Assembly: GCA_015655035.1 (NCBI GenBank)
Contig: JAATFS010000425.1
Location: 1-8,364 of the forward strand
From: Lysobacterales bacterium
GTDB taxonomy: Bacteria; Pseudomonadota; Gammaproteobacteria; Xanthomonadales; Xanthomonadaceae
Length of the DNA: 8,364 bases
Reading direction: 5' to 3'
Part shown: positions 5,582 through 8,364 of the stretch, one piece after another
Numbering within the stretch: position 1 is the first letter of the stretch
How the letters are laid out: the number at the start of each line of letters is the position of its first letter
The notes under the pieces: generated by a model
Seen by the model: the letters and a program-made list of their open reading frames with translations, nothing else
The model's database searches: none
Told to the model about the DNA's origin: nothing
Made by a program: the position numbers and the translations under genes

Positions 5582-6853
5582 CTAAAGATTCTTGCGCGCG
5601 GGAATCAACAGATTACCGAACAGCAACCCGGCCACCAGCGCCATCACGATATTGGTGACGGCCAGCAACGCCGCCTGCCCCGCATCGACATTCTGCTGCT
5701 GCACCAGATTGAGGAACCCGCGCAGGCTGGTGCTACCGGGCACCAGCATGATGATGCCGGGAAGGCGGATCAACGCACCCGGCTTCTGGATAATGCGACC
5801 GAACAGGTTACCGGCTGCGGTCAACGTCATTGCCGACAGGAACACACCCGCCGGGCTGCCCCAGGCCTGCCCAGCGAAACGCGCAATCACGTAGCTGGCG
5901 ATCGCCGCCGCCATCACCCACGGATAATCGCGGCGATGCGGCTTGAACAGCACTGCAAATGCGAACGCTGCCACCAGCAGCGAAGCCCATTCCATCCAAT
6001 GCGCCTGCGGCCGTGCCGCGCGGATCTGTGGCTCCAGCCCCAGCAACTGCGCCAGGGTCACCGCGATCACCGCACCTACCGTCAGTTTGAGCACGGTGGT
6101 CACCGCGCCGGCCAGCCGCGCGGTCCCCGAGACCCAGTGCTGGCTGGCCAGCTCATTGACCGCATTGGTCAACGACATGCCTGGCAGCAGCACCACCAGC
6201 GAGGCGATGATCACTGTATTGAGATTCAATGCCCCCACCCGCGACGCCACCAGCGTAGCGACGAAACCCGCGAGCAGCGCGGCCAGCGCCTCGGCCGCCT
6301 CCTTGGTAGCCGAGCGCCGGTCGGTGTATCTATTAAGCAGGCCTATCAGCAACCCGATGACCATGGTGGTGGCGATATCCAGCCACGGCAGCTTCCACAG
6401 CCCGGCCACACCTGCGGCCGCCAGGCCGAAGCCCAGCACCTGCATCGCCTTGCCACGCCGGCTCACCGGCCGATCCAGCCCGCGCAACGCGGTATGGCCC
6501 TGGGCAATGCTCATGCGCCCGCTGGCGACATCATCGGCCACCTGGTCGGCCACGCTGAGCTTGTACAGGTCGTTCTCGCCCGGGGCCAGCCGGATCACCC
6601 GGGTAATGTCGCTGGAACCGATCGACTTGGTCGGGTCGCTGAAACTGAGGATGATGCCGGTCGGATTGGACCAGGGCTCGCAATCCAGACCCAATTGCTG
6701 CGACAGTGCCACGACCGCCGCTTCCAGCCGCTGCGCGGTGGTGCCATAGGAATGCAGCCGCCCGGCAATCTCGCAAACAAAGGCTACGCGCTGAGCATAG
6801 GTGGCGCGGGCGGAGGGATGCAGAGCGGTGGCAGCGGACATTGGGACGGTCAT
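5582..6853 (-). CDS. ThrE-family threonine/serine exporter
   Basis: This 423-residue inner-membrane protein resembles the ThrE family, which exports threonine and serine by a proton-driven mechanism (founding member in Corynebacterium glutamicum). The cytoplasmic N-terminal part (about 1-135) has the family pattern AGRLHSYGTTAQRLEAAV at residues 30-47, then the stretch around SNPTGIILSFSD. Membrane segments follow from residue 136, with LLPGMSLTNAVNELA at 222-236 and SGTARLAGA at 242-250. The second repeat unit (about 285-420) carries LVPGSTSLRGF at 370-380. Around ten transmembrane helices can be counted. Both halves are in one chain, unlike bacteria that split them. The start is at 6853 (MTVPMSAAT) or 6841 (MSAATALHP); neither has a clear Shine-Dalgarno site. 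An ATG at 6979 is in frame, but its extension does not look like this family and would include the palindrome at 6954. Substrate is by homology only. Confidence 0.88.
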   Translation of the reverse strand: MTVPMSAATALHPSARATYAQRVAFVCEIAGRLHSYGTTAQRLEAAVVALSQQLGLDCEPWSNPTGIILSFSDPTKSIGSSDITRVIRLAPGENDLYKLSVADQVADDVASGRMSIAQGHTALRGLDRPVSRRGKAMQVLGFGLAAAGVAGLWKLPWLDIATTMVIGLLIGLLNRYTDRRSATKEAAEALAALLAGFVATLVASRVGALNLNTVIIASLVVLLPGMSLTNAVNELASQHWVSGTARLAGAVTTVLKLTVGAVIAVTLAQLLGLEPQIRAARPQAHWMEWASLLVAAFAFAVLFKPHRRDYPWVMAAAIASYVIARFAGQAWGSPAGVFLSAMTLTAAGNLFGRIIQKPGALIRLPGIIMLVPGSTSLRGFLNLVQQQNVDAGQAALLAVTNIVMALVAGLLFGNLLIPARKNL

Positions 6854-6953
6854 GGGGGCGGAAGGTCGCGCGTGGCCGCAACGATCCGGCAAGTGTATGC
6901 CGGCGCGCACGAATTGGACGCACGCAACCGCGAGTCGATACCACCGAACCACC

Positions 6954-6969
6954 GTTGCATGCATGCAAC
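6954..6969. promoter_or_regulatory. Perfect 16-bp palindrome, candidate operator
   Basis: GTTGCATGCATGCAAC equals its own reverse complement over all 16 bases. It lies in the 176-base region between the divergent exporter gene (start 6853) and the MlaE-type permease gene (start 7030). A tandem ACCACCG (6940-6946 and 6948-6954) adjoins it on the left. Its centre is about 55 bases before the presumed permease transcription start, a typical place for a dimeric regulator. The regulator is unknown. Confidence 0.6.
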
Positions 6970-6980
6970 CGATGAACACA

Positions 6981-7009
6981 TTGGTCGCTCACATCGGGCA
7001 AGCTATGCT
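6981..7009 (+). promoter_or_regulatory. Possible sigma-70 promoter of the Mla-type operon
   Basis: TTGGTC (6981-6986) and TATGCT (7004-7009) are separated by 17 bases. The -35 matches three and the -10 four of the six consensus positions, so it is a modest candidate. Transcription would start near 7016, leaving only about 14 bases before the ATG and little room for a Shine-Dalgarno site, none of which is visible. Confidence 0.35.
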
Positions 7010-7029
7010 GCGACACCGGAAACCGCCCT

Positions 7030-8142
7030 ATGACCAGACTGCAACCACCCCAGATCGACCAGGACGCCCAGGACCGCACGCGCGTGCGGCTGTCCGGTAG
7101 CTGGGTGCTGGCGACCGCACTGCCATCGGCCGAATTGCTGGAGTCATTCTCCGGAACGGTTCGCAAGATCGACGCCAGCGGCATCCAGCGGCTGGATTCG
7201 GCCGGCGTGCTGCAACTGCTGCGCTTTGCCAGCCATCTGGGCCTGCGCGACGACGCCATCCAGTTCCGCGAGGAGCACCAGGCGCTGGTATGCACCATCG
7301 AGGAACTCAACGACGAGCGCCCCAAGGCCAAGCGCGACTACGGTTTCGCCGCCGCACTGGAGCGGCTGGGCGTGGCCGTCACCACCACCGGCAAGGACAT
7401 CGTCGCGCTGGCCAGCTTCCTCGGCGAAAACCTGGTCAAGCTCGGACGCCTGCTGCATACCCCTCGCCGCTTCCGCCTGACCTCGACCGTGTATCACATG
7501 GAACAGGTCGGCCTCGACGCGGTGCCGCTGGTGGTGCTGCTGTCCTACCTGATCGGCGCGGTGATCGCCTTTCTCGGCTCCACCATCCTGCGCGACTTCG
7601 GCGCGGAGATCTACGTGGTGGAGCTGGTCTCCATCGCCACCTTGCGCGAACTTGCGGTACTGATGACCGCCATTGTCGTGGCCGGGCGCACTGCCAGCGC
7701 CTTCACCGCGCAGATCGGTGCGATGAAGGCGCGCGAGGAGGTCGATGCGATCCAGACCCTGGGACTGGATCCGATCGACCTGCTGGTGCTGCCACGCGTG
7801 GTGGCCTTGATAGTGATGCTGCCGCTGCTGACCTTCATCGCGATGATCGCTGGCCTGGCCGGTGGCGTGACGGTGGGCGCGTTCGATCTGGATATCCCCC
7901 CGCAGATGTATTTCGCGCGCCTGCACGAAACCCTCCAGCTGCGGCATTTCCTGGTCGGTATGTCCAAGGCGCCGATATTCGCGCTGGTGATCGCCTTGAT
8001 CGGCTGCCTGGAAGGATTGAAGGTCACCGGCACCGCGCAATCGGTAGGCGAGCGCACCACCTCCAGCGTGGTGCAGACGATCTCGCTGGTGATCATCATC
8101 GATGCCATGGCCGCACTGTGGTTCATGCAGGTAGGTTGGTAA
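7030..8142 (+). CDS. MlaE-family lipid ABC transporter permease with N-terminal STAS domain
   Basis: This 370-residue inner-membrane permease belongs to the MlaE/YrbE family, which moves phospholipids between inner and outer membrane. Residues about 15-95 form a STAS-like domain resembling MlaB, with the helix-cap motif RLDSAGVLQLL at 54-64; in E. coli MlaB is a separate protein that binds the ATPase. The permease domain runs from about 150. It has the family hallmark RELAVLMTAIVVAGRTASAF (206-225) followed by AQIGAMKAREEVDAIQTLG (227-245), where EEVDAI stands for the usual EQIDAL. About five hydrophobic segments follow to the end. It is the first gene of an operon with an ATPase downstream. 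The same permease-ATPase order with a fused STAS domain occurs in other gammaproteobacteria, distinct from the E. coli mlaFEDCB order. I leave the symbol blank because several paralogous Mla-type systems coexist. Confidence 0.92.
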   Translation: MTRLQPPQIDQDAQDRTRVRLSGSWVLATALPSAELLESFSGTVRKIDASGIQRLDSAGVLQLLRFASHLGLRDDAIQFREEHQALVCTIEELNDERPKAKRDYGFAAALERLGVAVTTTGKDIVALASFLGENLVKLGRLLHTPRRFRLTSTVYHMEQVGLDAVPLVVLLSYLIGAVIAFLGSTILRDFGAEIYVVELVSIATLRELAVLMTAIVVAGRTASAFTAQIGAMKAREEVDAIQTLGLDPIDLLVLPRVVALIVMLPLLTFIAMIAGLAGGVTVGAFDLDIPPQMYFARLHETLQLRHFLVGMSKAPIFALVIALIGCLEGLKVTGTAQSVGERTTSSVVQTISLVIIIDAMAALWFMQVGW

Positions 8143-8216
8143 TGGCGGAATCAAGAATCAGCGCCCGGGGTTGTACAGCGCCATCGGCCAGCGAATGCGC
8201 GAGAACAGTGCGATGA
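8142..8216 (+). other. 24-codon mini-ORF bridging permease and ATPase genes
   Basis: The frame ATG GCG GAA at 8142 overlaps the permease TAA as TAATG, encodes 24 residues (MAESRISARG followed by CTAPSASECARTVR) and ends in a TGA at 8214-8216 that overlaps the ATPase ATG as ATGA. Both junctions are of the coupling type, so ribosomes could be handed from permease to ATPase through it. The peptide has no recognisable domain. It may be a coupling leader or chance. Confidence 0.3.
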
Positions 8217-8364
8217 ACGAACCGTCTCAGATCCCGGCAGACGTGGCGCAAAGCGACGAGGAGGACGGCCCGGCAATCTCGGTGCGGGGGCTGGTGAACC
8301 GCTTCGGCAGCCAGGTGGTGCACGACGAGCTGGACCTGGAAGTGCGCCGGGGCGAGATCCTGGG
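8213..8364 (+). CDS. MlaF-like ABC transporter ATP-binding protein (N-terminus, cut by window edge)
   Basis: The first 50 codons of an ATPase subunit are visible. After an acidic 20-residue leader (SQIPADVAQSDEEDGP) the ABC domain begins with AISVRGLVNRFGSQVVHDEL and DLEVRRGEIL, the standard beta strands before the Walker A loop, which falls just outside the window. It would energise the upstream MlaE-type permease, and an MCE-domain lipid-binding protein is expected next. The start at 8213 overlaps the mini-ORF stop. An in-frame ATG at 8195 (MRENSAMNEP) is an alternative; neither has a clear Shine-Dalgarno site. Confidence 0.88.
   Translation, partial: MNEPSQIPADVAQSDEEDGPAISVRGLVNRFGSQVVHDELDLEVRRGEIL

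Noticed and set aside
6854..6979. 42-codon N-terminal extension of the ThrE-type exporter from an ATG at 6979
   Set aside because: The residues do not resemble the family N-terminus and the stretch contains the palindrome and the divergent regulatory region.
7144..8154. Minus-strand open frame opposite the MlaE-type permease
   Set aside because: His/Gln/Arg-rich antisense translation without hydrophobic segments or motifs; the plus frame is a clear permease.

Overview
The window is GC-rich chromosomal DNA, very probably from a gammaproteobacterium of the Xanthomonadaceae, most likely Xanthomonas. This rests on the gene set and protein character: a ValRS and a 564-residue bacterial-type ProRS, a pssA-holD-rimI cluster, a short lysine-rich H-NS-family protein ending in a TWTGRGKQPRW loop, a ThrE-type exporter, and an MlaE-type permease with a fused STAS domain. 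I see no IS element, integrase, tRNA, rRNA or CRISPR array. This is a mostly housekeeping stretch.

Layout. Bases 1-786 (+) hold the C-terminal third of valS. A strong two-part hairpin at 793-830 lies between valS and the convergent minus-strand operon pssA (2574-1798), holD-like (1801-1376), rimI (1379-897). Both junctions in that operon are 4-base ATGA stop/start overlaps, so translation is probably coupled. The holD-like gene encodes a weakly conserved 141-residue protein that I identify as the psi subunit of DNA polymerase III from its two ends and its position before rimI.

Plus strand, from 2807. A small secreted DUF4124-type protein gene has a good signal peptide and an excellent Shine-Dalgarno site, but an in-frame TAA at codon 45. 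The same frame then stays open and recognisable to 3190, so it looks like a fresh one-base nonsense pseudogene or a sequencing error. proS (3309-5003) follows, then a compact hairpin (5043-5066) abutting a near-consensus sigma-70 promoter (5067-5095) that drives the H-NS-family gene (5148-5522). A textbook intrinsic terminator (5541-5573) ends that gene.

Right end. A minus-strand ThrE-family threonine/serine exporter gene (6853-5582) converges on the H-NS gene. It diverges from a lipid ABC transporter operon that starts with an MlaE-family permease (7030-8142) and continues into an MlaF-like ATPase (from 8213) cut by the window edge. The 176-base divergent intergenic region carries a perfect 16-bp palindrome (6954-6969), the best candidate here for an undescribed operator. 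A 24-codon mini-ORF (8142-8216) bridges permease and ATPase with a TAATG junction on one side and an ATGA junction on the other.

Functionally the window combines translation (valS, proS, rimI), replication (holD), phospholipid synthesis (pssA), nucleoid structuring (H-NS), amino-acid efflux (ThrE) and outer-membrane lipid trafficking (Mla-type transporter). No wholly new multi-gene system is evident. The interesting points are local: the palindrome, the nonsense-broken secreted protein, the hairpin/promoter arrangement before the H-NS gene, and the bridging mini-ORF.
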